A DNA stretch of 64,000 bases from Sandaracinobacteroides sp039808025 (GTDB lineage Bacteria; Pseudomonadota; Alphaproteobacteria; Sphingomonadales; Sphingomonadaceae), in NCBI GenBank assembly GCA_039808025.1, contig JBDHSK010000008.1:87706-151705 (forward strand), given 5' to 3'. The notes under the pieces were generated by a model that was not told where the DNA came from, searched no databases, and worked only from the letters and a program-made list of their open reading frames with translations. The translations under genes and the position numbers were made by a program. This document shows, in pieces, positions 1 through 8,259 of the stretch. Position 1 is the stretch's first letter. Each line of letters starts with the position of its first letter.

Positions 1-124
1 CATCGAGCGACTGACCCAGAGCTATACCCGACAGTTCGCCCGCGTCGACAGCCGGGTCAGTCAGTACAAGGATCTGATGAGTTTCATGCAACAGCAGATC
101 GACTTGTGGACCAAATCCAAGTGA
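1..124 (+). CDS. fliD: Flagellar cap protein FliD, C-terminal end (partial)
   Basis: The window opens inside an open frame whose last 40 codons end at a TGA at 122-124. The tail contains KDLMSFMQQQIDLW and ends TKSK, which resembles the C-terminal end of the hook-associated protein FliD, the cap that guides flagellin polymerisation at the filament tip. The identification leans on position: a fliS homologue starts 31 bases downstream on the same strand, the usual fliD-fliS order. The rest of the gene lies left of the window, so domain content cannot be checked. A different flagellar tail protein is possible but less likely. Confidence 0.7.
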   Translation, partial: IERLTQSYTRQFARVDSRVSQYKDLMSFMQQQIDLWTKSK

Positions 125-155
125 TTCCCTGACCAGCAACACAAGGCGCTCCATC

Positions 156-575
156 ATGCACGCTCTCGCACTCGCCCGCTCTTCCACCCCGACACGCCCG
201 TCGGCTGCTCTCAGCGCCTATGGCAGCGCCTCGCTGGCCGCCCGTATCGAAGGAGCCTCGCCCCATGCCCTGGTGCAGATGCTCTATGATCGCCTGCTCC
301 AGCACATCCGCGAGGCCAGACAAGCCGGACTGGCCGGCAATACTGCCGGGAGGCTGAAGGCCACTGCTCATGCCATCACCATCATCGACGGGCTTGACGC
401 CACCCTCGATGATCGTCGCGGAGGTGACGTCGCCGCCAGCCTGCACCAGGTCTACCAGCTGTTGTCAGACCGTATGCTGGCCGGCACGGCAACGGCTCTT
501 GGCGAAGCTGAAACGTCCATCCGCGCCATCGCCGACGCCTGGCGCTCCATCCGCCATAACATGGCCCGCTCGTAA
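156..575 (+). CDS. fliS: Flagellar export chaperone FliS
   Basis: This encodes 139 residues, the normal FliS size. FliS is a small helical cytoplasmic chaperone that binds the C-terminus of flagellin, prevents premature polymerisation and hands it to the flagellar type III export gate. The family signature is visible around residues 21-50: YGSASLAARIEGASPHALV followed by QMLYDRLLQHI. The rest is helical with a conserved IDGLDATLD stretch. It lies directly behind the fliD tail on the same strand, which supports both calls. The ATG at 156 starts just before the conserved region. The next gene, holC, is convergent and 26 bases away. Confidence 0.93.
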   Translation: MHALALARSSTPTRPSAALSAYGSASLAARIEGASPHALVQMLYDRLLQHIREARQAGLAGNTAGRLKATAHAITIIDGLDATLDDRRGGDVAASLHQVYQLLSDRMLAGTATALGEAETSIRAIADAWRSIRHNMARS

Positions 576-601
576 CGCCACAAAGGGCCTGATTGCCGCA
601 T

Positions 602-1054
602 TCAGGCCTTGCGCTCCCAGCCGCCTCCCTCCTTCTGCTGCCAGTAGGTCCGCGCAACATCGGAGCGATCCGCAAGCGCCTTCCAGTCGTTGCGGGCCCG
701 CTTGTGGGCATCGCTTCCATCCTCGAACAGGTTCAGCACCCGGGCAAAGTTCGTGAAGGTTGGCGGCACCCCGGCAGCCAGCGACAGCAGCAACGTCGCG
801 CCATTGGCTGCGTCCTCGGCCACGGGGGATAGCAGGATCGGCTGCTCGGAATCTTCGGCGGTTCCGGCAAGGGCATGCGGCAGGAACGATTCGGCGGTAT
901 CGGCCCACAAGGCAAGATCGAGTGCATCGAGAAGCCCAGGATCGCCCGTCACCAATGCGCGCAATCCACCAGCATAGGCCCGGCCCAGCAGCCGCACACC
1001 CACCGTAACGACAGGCATGCGGGTGCAGTGATAAAAGCCAACCTCGGTCACCAT
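602..1054 (-). CDS. holC: DNA polymerase III chi subunit HolC
   Basis: This 150-residue protein has the chi subunit pattern: an N-terminal EVGFYHCTRMP strand, a central LWADTAESFLPHALA segment, then QPILLSP and a late TFTNFARVLNLFEDG block. Chi bridges the clamp loader to single-stranded DNA binding protein at the replication fork. It starts 18 bases after the pepA stop on the same strand; the pepA-holC pair is conserved in many proteobacteria, so the two are probably cotranscribed. It ends convergently against fliS. Confidence 0.92.
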   Translation of the reverse strand: MVTEVGFYHCTRMPVVTVGVRLLGRAYAGGLRALVTGDPGLLDALDLALWADTAESFLPHALAGTAEDSEQPILLSPVAEDAANGATLLLSLAAGVPPTFTNFARVLNLFEDGSDAHKRARNDWKALADRSDVARTYWQQKEGGGWERKA

Positions 1055-1072
1055 CGGGGTATCGCCTGTCGC

Positions 1073-2581
1073 TCAGCCCTCGAAACAGCTTGCCACCAGT
1101 GTATCGATCAGCCGCACGCCAAAGCCTGTCGCCCCCTTGTCGTGCAGGTTGCCGGCCTTGGGCCGCCACACCGCCCCGGCGATGTCGATGTGCGCCCATT
1201 CGACGCCCTCTTCGACATAGCGTTGCAGGAACTGGGCTGCCGTGATCGATCCGCCTTCGCGCGGGCCGATGTTCTTCATGTCGGCAATGGTCGAATCGAG
1301 CATCTGGTCATAATGGCCGCCCACCTCTGAAAGCGGCTGCCGCCACACCAGATCGTTCACCTGCTTTCCGGCCTTGTCCAGCTTTTCCCACAGGGCATCG
1401 GAATTGCTGAAGACCCCGGCATACCGATGGGCAAGACTTATGATGATGGCCCCGGTCAGGGTGGCGAAATCCAGTATGGTTTTCGGCTTGTAGGTCTGCT
1501 GCACCCAGGTCAGGCAGTCGCTCAGCACCAGCCGGCCCTCGGCATCGGTATTCAGCACCTCGACCGTCTGCCCCGACAGCGATGTGACGATATCGCCGGG
1601 CCGCTGGGCATTGCCATCGGGCATGTTCTCCACCAGCCCGCACACCGCAACCACCCGGGCCTTCGCCTTGCGACCGGCCAGCGCCACCATGGCGCCCGTC
1701 ACCGCCCCGGCACCGCCCATGTCCCACTTCATGTCTTCCATGCCCGGCCCCGGCTTCAGGGAAATTCCGCCGGAATCGAACGTCACCCCCTTGCCAACCA
1801 GTGCCAGCACCGGGGCATCGGGGTTGCCGGTGCCGTTCCATTCCATCGCCAGAAGCCGCGGCTTGCGCACGCTGCCCTGTGCCACTGCCAGCAGGGATCC
1901 GGCCCCCAGTTCCGCCAGCTGTTTTTCATCAAGTACCGTCACCTTCACACCCAGCGGTTCCACCGCCTTGCGGGCGCGCGCCACGAACGATTCCGGATAG
2001 ATCACGTTGCCCGGCTCGGTGACCAGTTCCTTGGTGAAGGCGGCACCCGCCGCCACTTTCGCCAAGCGATCAGAAAGCGCTTTCGTGCTGTCGGGGGCGC
2101 CCGCCAGCACCACGGTCGCCAGCTTGGCCTTCTGTTCTTCCTTCAGTTTGGTGCGATAGGTATCGAGCCGCCAGTTGCGCAGTTCCGCACCATGGCCGAA
2201 ATGGGCCGCCGCCGCATCGGGCGTCACTGCAAGCCCACCCATTCCGGAAAAATCAGCCGTCAGCACCGCATCGGTGGTCTGCACCTTTGCCGCGGCCGAC
2301 CCACCCAGATCCTCAAACAGCCGGGCATCGGCCTTGGCCGCATCGCCCAGCCCCGCCACCAGCAAACGTGAGGCCCCCAGCCCGGCCGGCGCCAGCACTT
2401 CCAGCAGCTTGCCCTTCTTGCCGGTGAAGCCTGCCGCTTTCATCGCCCGGCCCAGCTGGCCGCCCCCGGCCTTCTCCACAGCCTCGGCCCCAGCCGTCAG
2501 AACCAGATCCTCGCCAACAAATACCAGAAGCGCTCCCACCGCCCCCAGGTCGACAGACGTTGCAAATTCAATGGTCGTCAT
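1073..2581 (-). CDS. pepA: Leucyl aminopeptidase PepA (M17 family)
   Basis: This 502-residue cytosolic aminopeptidase removes N-terminal residues from peptides with two metal ions. The M17 C-terminal catalytic domain is unmistakable: GKGVTFDSGG at residues 263-272 carries the metal-binding Lys and Asp, and the signature NTDAEGRL sits at 344-351. The N-terminal 160 residues form the less conserved domain that in E. coli PepA also binds DNA at the carAB and cer sites; whether this one binds DNA cannot be told. It lies between pyrC (45-base gap upstream) and holC (18-base gap downstream), a likely three-gene operon. Confidence 0.97.
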   Translation of the reverse strand: MTTIEFATSVDLGAVGALLVFVGEDLVLTAGAEAVEKAGGGQLGRAMKAAGFTGKKGKLLEVLAPAGLGASRLLVAGLGDAAKADARLFEDLGGSAAAKVQTTDAVLTADFSGMGGLAVTPDAAAAHFGHGAELRNWRLDTYRTKLKEEQKAKLATVVLAGAPDSTKALSDRLAKVAAGAAFTKELVTEPGNVIYPESFVARARKAVEPLGVKVTVLDEKQLAELGAGSLLAVAQGSVRKPRLLAMEWNGTGNPDAPVLALVGKGVTFDSGGISLKPGPGMEDMKWDMGGAGAVTGAMVALAGRKAKARVVAVCGLVENMPDGNAQRPGDIVTSLSGQTVEVLNTDAEGRLVLSDCLTWVQQTYKPKTILDFATLTGAIIISLAHRYAGVFSNSDALWEKLDKAGKQVNDLVWRQPLSEVGGHYDQMLDSTIADMKNIGPREGGSITAAQFLQRYVEEGVEWAHIDIAGAVWRPKAGNLHDKGATGFGVRLIDTLVASCFEG

Positions 2582-2626
2582 GGAAGCTCTCCTCAGTCAG
2601 GTAATCGGAATGGTGAAGGGGCACGA

Positions 2627-3973
2627 TCAGGGTATTGGCCGAATGGTTTCTTCAAACGCAAGGGGCGCCCCAAAGGGGGCGGGCGCCAGCTGTTCTTCCC
2701 ACATGGCGGCCTGTCCGCGCAGAACGGTGCCTACCACCCGGCCTTTCAGATCCATGCCGGTAAACGGCGACCAGCCGCAGCGGCTCAGCAGCCAGTCCTC
2801 GCGGATGGTGAACTGGCCCAACAGGTCGACAATGGTGAAATCGGCATCATAGCCCGCCGCGATTCGCCCCTTGCCGATCAACCCGAACAATCGCTGCGGG
2901 CCGGTCGCCATCATGTCGACCAGTCGCCCCAGCGACAGGCGCCCCTCAAGCACATGGTTCAACATTAGCGGCACGATGGTCTGCACCCCCGGCATCCCCG
3001 AGGGCGTTGCCGGATAGACCCCGCCCTTTTCGGCCAGCGTGTGCGGGGCATGATCAGAGCCAAGCACATCGGGAACGCCCTGCCCCAGCCAGTGCCACAG
3101 GCCATCGCGATGCCAGCCTGAGCGGATCGGCGGGTTCATCTGCGCCAGCGTGCCAAGGCGCGGATAGGCGTCTTCAGCGGCCAGTGTCAGGTGCTGGGGC
3201 GTCACCTCGCACGAGGCGATATCCTTGTGGTCGCGCAGGAACGCCAACTCCTGCGGAGTGGTGACGTGCAGCACATGGATGCGCCGCCCGGCCTGCCGGG
3301 CCAGCGCCACTACCCGCCGGGTCGCCAACATCGCGCTTTCATCGTCGCGCCATACCGGGTGGCTCGCCGGGTCACCCTCCACCCGTTCCCCCAGCCGCGC
3401 CTGCATGCGGGCTTCGTCCTCGGCATGAATGGCGACCCGCCGCCGCCCCGATTGCAGCACCTTCAGCAAGGTCGGGTCGTCAGAGACAAGAAGGTCGCCC
3501 GTAGATGCCCCCATGAAGATCTTCACCCCACAACAGCCGGGCAACCGTTCCAGCTCCGCAAGCAGCTCGGCATTGGCAGCCGTTGCCCCCACGTAAAAGC
3601 CATGGTCGGTCCACATCCGGCCGCGGGCTCTGGCCACCTTGTCGGCAATGGCCTCGGCGGTATCGGTCAGCGGCTTGGTGTTGGGCATCTCGAACAGCGC
3701 CGTAACACCGCCCATCACCGCCGAGCGCGACCCCGACTCGAGGTCTTCCTTGTGCTCAAGCCCCGGCTCGCGGAAGTGCACCTGCGTGTCGATCAGGCCG
3801 GGAAGGATGGTGAGGCCCGAACAGTCGTGCACGGTGGCCGCACTGCCGGCCCCGTGGGGCAAAATGGCGCAGATTCGCCCTGCCGACACACCGATATTCA
3901 CCTGATTGAGCCCGCCCGGAAGCCACACTTGCGCATTGGCCCACAGGCTGTCGAAACTTGTATCGGGTTCCAT
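2627..3973 (-). CDS. pyrC: Dihydroorotase (class I amidohydrolase)
   Basis: This 448-residue zinc amidohydrolase converts N-carbamoyl-aspartate to dihydroorotate, the third step of pyrimidine synthesis. The metal site can be followed: the HFRE motif in the GLIDTQVHFREPG segment, a Lys in GVKIFMG that would be carboxylated, a His in HAED, a His in LHVTT and an Asp in GSDHAPH. The GLEHKEDLESGSRSAVMGG stretch is typical of class I dihydroorotases. Allantoinase is the closest alternative, but no purine-catabolic neighbours are present. The start codon is 21 bases from the divergent ygfZ start, so the promoters must overlap. Confidence 0.93.
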   Translation of the reverse strand: MEPDTSFDSLWANAQVWLPGGLNQVNIGVSAGRICAILPHGAGSAATVHDCSGLTILPGLIDTQVHFREPGLEHKEDLESGSRSAVMGGVTALFEMPNTKPLTDTAEAIADKVARARGRMWTDHGFYVGATAANAELLAELERLPGCCGVKIFMGASTGDLLVSDDPTLLKVLQSGRRRVAIHAEDEARMQARLGERVEGDPASHPVWRDDESAMLATRRVVALARQAGRRIHVLHVTTPQELAFLRDHKDIASCEVTPQHLTLAAEDAYPRLGTLAQMNPPIRSGWHRDGLWHWLGQGVPDVLGSDHAPHTLAEKGGVYPATPSGMPGVQTIVPLMLNHVLEGRLSLGRLVDMMATGPQRLFGLIGKGRIAAGYDADFTIVDLLGQFTIREDWLLSRCGWSPFTGMDLKGRVVGTVLRGQAAMWEEQLAPAPFGAPLAFEETIRPIP

Positions 3974-3994
3974 CGGCTCTATGTAGCAACTGCC

Positions 3995-4804
3995 ATGCCG
4001 TTATGCCATCTCAGCGACCGCAAAGTCGTGCGCCTATCCGGCCCCGATACAGCAGCTCTGCTGCAGGGCCTGCTCACCAACGACGTCACCCTACTGTCGG
4101 CGGGGAAGCCGCTCTATGCCGGGCTGCTTTCGCCGCAGGGCAAGGCACTGTTCGATCTGTTCCTGTTTGCCGAAGGCGACGACATCCTGCTCGATGTCGA
4201 TGGCGACCGCGCCGAGTCGCTCGTCAAGCGGCTGCTGATGTTCCGGCTGCGCCGCAAGGTCGAGATCAGCCTCGACCCCAAGGTCGCGGTGTTCCAGCAC
4301 TGGGGAGACGAGGATAACAGCCCGGGCAACGACCCGCGGCTAGCAGCGGCCGGCGACCGCTTCACCACCAGTGGCAACTGGCCAAAGCCCGACTCCAGCC
4401 TCGACGACTGGCACAGTGTGCGGCTGGCACTTGGCCTTCCGGCGAGCGATGAAATCGGCAGTGACGACCTGCTGTGGCTGGAAACCAATGCCCGCGAGCT
4501 GAACGGCGTAAGCTTTACCAAGGGCTGCTATACCGGGCAGGAAAACACGGCGCGCATGCATCACCGCGACAAGCTGCGCAAACGGCTGCTGCCACTTGTC
4601 ACCACCGCCGAAGGACCGGTCATGGCCGGGCAGCGTGAAGTCGGCACCTTGCGGGGCCAGCAGCACGGGCCGTGGCGCATGGCCCTGCTGCGCACCGATG
4701 TTCTCGACCAGCCACTGACGGTAGGCGGCGAGCCGGCAAGCGTGCTCAGGCCCCCCTGGCTTGGCGCTGAAGGGCCAGACGATCAGCCGGCGGTCAGCCC
4801 CTGA
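3995..4804 (+). CDS. ygfZ: Folate-binding tRNA-modifying protein YgfZ
   Basis: This 269-residue protein belongs to the YgfZ/GcvT-like family, which binds tetrahydrofolate and helps Fe-S enzymes such as MiaB. The diagnostic motif KGCYTGQE occurs near residue 190 with its invariant cysteine, and the N-terminus has the family LSGPDTAALLQGLLTND segment. An open frame continues upstream to 3191, but that extension is only the shadow of pyrC; the ATG at 3995 directly precedes the conserved start. The stop codon overlaps the convergent DUF1467 gene by 11 bases. Confidence 0.93.
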   Translation: MPLCHLSDRKVVRLSGPDTAALLQGLLTNDVTLLSAGKPLYAGLLSPQGKALFDLFLFAEGDDILLDVDGDRAESLVKRLLMFRLRRKVEISLDPKVAVFQHWGDEDNSPGNDPRLAAAGDRFTTSGNWPKPDSSLDDWHSVRLALGLPASDEIGSDDLLWLETNARELNGVSFTKGCYTGQENTARMHHRDKLRKRLLPLVTTAEGPVMAGQREVGTLRGQQHGPWRMALLRTDVLDQPLTVGGEPASVLRPPWLGAEGPDDQPAVSP

Positions 4805-5072
4805 TATCGGCCGGCAGCAGGTTCACCAGGTCTTCACGGGTCACCCAGCCCATCTGCCAGTTCAGGTAGAACAGAAAGAACAGCGCTGCCGAAATCACCG
4901 TGGTCCAGAAGAACTTGCGCGGCATCGACACATTGCCCGGCGCACTGTCGGCCTGCCCCGGCACCTTGGTGTGCCCCAGTTCATCGGGTGTGCGCACGCC
5001 ATAGGGCAGCACGGCAAACAGGGTGACCACCCAGAACAGCAGGTAAATGGCAAGAACGGAATACCAGCGCAT
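4794..5072 (-). CDS. DUF1467 small membrane protein
   Basis: This 92-residue protein has two predicted membrane helices, an N-terminal one over residues 1-24 and a second over about 54-70. Between them is the family pattern LFAVLPYGVRT followed by a KVPGQADSAP loop. DUF1467 proteins are small inner-membrane proteins of unknown function found almost only in alphaproteobacteria, commonly behind RNase J. It is the last gene of the nuo-birA-coaX-rnj run, 57 bases after rnj, and its 3' end overlaps ygfZ on the other strand. Confidence 0.88.
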   Translation of the reverse strand: MRWYSVLAIYLLFWVVTLFAVLPYGVRTPDELGHTKVPGQADSAPGNVSMPRKFFWTTVISAALFFLFYLNWQMGWVTREDLVNLLPADIRG

Positions 5073-5129
5073 GGGTCTGCGTTACGCTGGCCGCCGCCGC
5101 CATTCAACCATTGGCAGCCGGCCCGGCCC

Positions 5130-6782
5130 CTATATCCGCACGATCTGCACCTCGGTTGGCGGTTTCTTGCCGGTCCATTGGCGGGCCACCCGCCTGACCG
5201 CCACCTTCACCTCATCAGCCAGCCGGCGCTCATCATTGCCGCCAACGCTTGCGAAACAGGCTGCCGACGCTGCCGATGCCGCCTGAAGAAATGCGTCTTC
5301 CTCGTCCTCGACCGGCACCCCTTTGGCAAGCACCAGCGGATCGGCTGCCAGCCGGTCACCGGTGCCGATCACCAGTGTCACCACCAGCAGGCCATTGTAG
5401 GCGAGCTTGCGGCGGCTGGCGATGGTGGCGCCTTCGGCCGGCAGTATCACATCGCCATCCAGCACCAGCCGTCCCGCCGGTTCGTGTCCCAGCCGCACCG
5501 GCCCCTCGGGCGCCAGCCGGATCACGTCGCCATTGGTTGGCACCATGGCCTTTGCAACGCCGCAGGAACGGGCCAACCGCGCATGTTCTTCCAGGTGCCG
5601 CCGTTCGCCATGCACCGGCACGGCGATACGCGGCCGGATCCAGCCATACATCGCCTGCAGTTCCGGCCGCCCCGGGTGCCCCGAAACATGCACATAGGCC
5701 TGACGGCTGCCGATGATCTCAATTCCACTTGCGGCGAGCGCATTCTGCACCCGGCCGATGGCGATCTCGTTGCCGGGAATCTGCTTCGACGAATAGATCA
5801 CCAGATCGCCCGCCGTCAGCTTCAGCGGATGATTGCCATCGGCGATGCGCGCCAAGGCCGCCTGCGGTTCGCCCTGGGTGCCGGTCACCACGATCAGCAG
5901 GCTTTCCGGCCGCGCCTCGGCGGCGGCATCCCAGCTGAGAGGTTCGGGGAAACCGGAAAGATAGCCACTGGCTTTCGCCACCTGCACGATCCGCTCCAGC
6001 GAGCGCCCGGCCAGCACCAGCTTGCGGCCGCTGGCCTTGGCAACCTCGCCAAGAGTATGCAGCCGCGCCGCGTTCGAGGCAAAGGTCGTTACCACCACCC
6101 GGCCCTTGCGCCGCGCCTTTACCACCTGCATCAGCCCGTTCAGAACGTCGGTTTCCGAACCCGAGGCCTCGGCGTTGAAGACATTGGTGGAATCACCGAT
6201 CAGCGCCAGCGTGCCTGCCCCATCGTTGTCGCCTATCGCCTGCAACTGCGCAGCGGTGGCCGGGCTTCCCAGCAGCGGCCCGTCATCGAGCTTCCAGTCC
6301 CCTGTGTGGAATACCCGGCCGAAAGGGGTATCGATCACCAGCGCATTGGCCTCGGGGATGGAATGGGCAAGCGCCACCCAGCGGGCGCTGAATGGCCCCA
6401 GATCGACCTGCCCGCCCATCGGCACCACGTGCAGCTTCACCTCGCTGCTCAGCCCCTCCTCATCAAGCTTGCGGCGGATCAGGCCGGCAGTGAACGGCGT
6501 GGCATAAAGCGGCACACCAAGGTCAGCGGCCAGATAGGGAATGGCGCCGATGTGGTCTTCGTGGCCGTGGGTCAGCAGCACGCCCAGCAGATCGCGGCGC
6601 CGCTCCTCGATGAACTGCATGTCGGGCAGAACCAGCTCGACACCGGGGAGGCCGGGGTCGGCAAAGGTCAGCCCCAGATCGCACAATATCCACTTGCCGC
6701 GACAGCCATAGAGATTGGCGTTCATGCCGATCTCGCCCGAGCCGCCCAGCGGCAGAAAAATCAGTTCATCGCCTGGCTTCAC
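5130..6782 (-). CDS. rnj: Ribonuclease J
   Basis: This is a metallo-beta-lactamase/beta-CASP ribonuclease of 550 residues with endo- and 5'-exonuclease activity in RNA maturation and decay. The zinc motif HGHEDH is at residues 72-77, preceded by the family opening LGGSGEIGMN. The frame is open back to an ATG at 6809, which would overlap coaX by 23 bases. The GTG at 6782 is preferred because RNase J homologues begin with a short x-K-P-G-x-E-L leader exactly there. It lies between coaX and the DUF1467 gene, an alphaproteobacterial arrangement. Confidence 0.95.
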   Translation of the reverse strand: MKPGDELIFLPLGGSGEIGMNANLYGCRGKWILCDLGLTFADPGLPGVELVLPDMQFIEERRRDLLGVLLTHGHEDHIGAIPYLAADLGVPLYATPFTAGLIRRKLDEEGLSSEVKLHVVPMGGQVDLGPFSARWVALAHSIPEANALVIDTPFGRVFHTGDWKLDDGPLLGSPATAAQLQAIGDNDGAGTLALIGDSTNVFNAEASGSETDVLNGLMQVVKARRKGRVVVTTFASNAARLHTLGEVAKASGRKLVLAGRSLERIVQVAKASGYLSGFPEPLSWDAAAEARPESLLIVVTGTQGEPQAALARIADGNHPLKLTAGDLVIYSSKQIPGNEIAIGRVQNALAASGIEIIGSRQAYVHVSGHPGRPELQAMYGWIRPRIAVPVHGERRHLEEHARLARSCGVAKAMVPTNGDVIRLAPEGPVRLGHEPAGRLVLDGDVILPAEGATIASRRKLAYNGLLVVTLVIGTGDRLAADPLVLAKGVPVEDEEDAFLQAASAASAACFASVGGNDERRLADEVKVAVRRVARQWTGKKPPTEVQIVRI

Positions 6783-6786
6783 ACAC

Positions 6787-7569
6787 TCATCCGTTCCGGT
6801 TCCGGGCATAAAGACGTATCAGGCCTTTCACCATCAGGTCAGGGTCGACATGGGCGATCACCGGGCAATGCCGGCTGAACAGCGGCGCCAGACCGCCAGT
6901 GGCGATCACCGTGGCCGCACTGCCCAGCTCGTCACGGATTCGTGCCACCATACCCTCGATCAGGCCGATATACCCCCAGAACACCCCCGATTGCATGGCG
7001 TGAACGGTGTTGCGGCCAATCACCCCCTGGCCGGCTGGGGGCGGCTCGACGGCAATGCGGGGCAGCTTGGCCGCCGCCCGATACAACGCATCCATCGACA
7101 GATTGATCCCCGGCGCGATCACCCCGCCCACATAGCGCCCATCGGTCGTCACCACGTCGAAGGTGGTGGCGGTGCCGAAATCGATAATGATGAGGTCTCC
7201 GGGCCATTGCTGATGGGCGGCAACGGCATTCACCACCCGGTCAGCCCCCACTTCCGCCGGGTTGGGCAGGTCGACGGGCAGGCCATAGTCGATCCCCGGC
7301 GTTCCAGCGACCATCGGCTCGACCCCCACATAATGGCGGGCCAGCGACCGCAGGTTGAACAATGTCTGCGGCACCACGCTCGCGATAACCACATCGCGGA
7401 TGGATTCGCGGTCCACGCCCTCCATCTCCATCAACTGGTGCAACCACACCGCATATTCGTCGGCGGTGCGCCGCTGGTCGGTGGCGATCCGCCAGCGCCA
7501 GCGGATCTTCTCACCCTTGCACACAGCAAAAGTTATATTGGTGTTCCCAACATCGATGGCCAGAAGCAT
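6787..7569 (-). CDS. coaX: Type III pantothenate kinase
   Basis: This 260-residue CoaX-type pantothenate kinase phosphorylates pantothenate, the first step of coenzyme A synthesis, and is resistant to CoA feedback in characterised members. The ASKHA fold is evident from DVGNTN at residues 6-11 (phosphate loop) and from IDFGTATTFDVV in the middle of the protein. The start codon follows the birA stop by three bases, and its end abuts rnj, so it is translated within the nuo-birA-coaX-rnj transcript. Confidence 0.96.
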   Translation of the reverse strand: MLLAIDVGNTNITFAVCKGEKIRWRWRIATDQRRTADEYAVWLHQLMEMEGVDRESIRDVVIASVVPQTLFNLRSLARHYVGVEPMVAGTPGIDYGLPVDLPNPAEVGADRVVNAVAAHQQWPGDLIIIDFGTATTFDVVTTDGRYVGGVIAPGINLSMDALYRAAAKLPRIAVEPPPAGQGVIGRNTVHAMQSGVFWGYIGLIEGMVARIRDELGSAATVIATGGLAPLFSRHCPVIAHVDPDLMVKGLIRLYARNRNG

Positions 7570-7572
7570 GGT

Positions 7573-8259
7573 TCAACCCTCCCACACGTCGCCGGCGTGA
7601 AACGTCAGCACCCGGCCGTCGTCTACCCGCAACAGCAGGGCGCCATCGTCGGCAAGGCCGGCAAACGCTCCCTCGGTGACCACGCCACCCGATTCCACCC
7701 GAAGGTGGGTTCCCGCCGGATGGGCGATCTGCAGCCATTGCGCACGGACAGCCGCAAACCCTTCCCGGCACCATTGCTGCCGCCACGTCTGAAACGCCGC
7801 CGCCAGCATCTCACAGAACTCGGCGGGCGCCATCAGGCCATCCAGACTGGCGGTCTGGCGGCCGGCGACCGACGGCGCCTCGGCCAGATTCACCCCCACC
7901 CCGATGATCACCTCGTTACCGGAACGCTCCAGCAGAATCCCCGACAGTTTCGCTCCGTCAAGCAGCAGGTCGTTGGGCCATTTCATTGCCAACCGCCCGG
8001 AATCGACCAGGCGCTCGACGCACTGGTGCAAGGCAACCGCCATCACGAACCCCAGGTCGGACGCCCGTTCCTCTCCGGGTTGCAGCCGCACCAGACACGA
8101 GGCCGCCAAATTGCCGGCATGCCCCTCCCACCGGCGGTTGCGCCTGCCGCGTCCGGCGGTCTGCCGGTCGGCGCGCAGCCATTGCCCGTCGCTCAGTTGG
8201 GCCGCATGTTCACGCAGCCAGTCGTTGGTCGAGCCGACTTCCTCGAGATGAATGATCAA
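7573..8259 (-). CDS. birA: Biotin--[acetyl-CoA-carboxylase] ligase
   Basis: This 228-residue enzyme activates biotin to biotinyl-AMP and attaches it to the carboxyl carrier protein of acetyl-CoA carboxylase. Visible motifs are EVGSTNDWLRE near the start, the biotin-binding loop TAGRGRRNRRW and the later MKWPNDLLL. There is no N-terminal helix-turn-helix, so it is the monofunctional type and not a repressor. The start codon is TTG: TTGATCATT overlaps the nuoN stop (TTGA overlap), and no ATG is nearby. Its place directly behind nuoN is conserved in alphaproteobacteria. Confidence 0.93.
   Translation of the reverse strand: MIIHLEEVGSTNDWLREHAAQLSDGQWLRADRQTAGRGRRNRRWEGHAGNLAASCLVRLQPGEERASDLGFVMAVALHQCVERLVDSGRLAMKWPNDLLLDGAKLSGILLERSGNEVIIGVGVNLAEAPSVAGRQTASLDGLMAPAEFCEMLAAAFQTWRQQWCREGFAAVRAQWLQIAHPAGTHLRVESGGVVTEGAFAGLADDGALLLRVDDGRVLTFHAGDVWEG

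Noticed and set aside
4761..6878. Open frame of 705 codons on the plus strand
   Set aside because: It is opposite RNase J and shows no protein family pattern.
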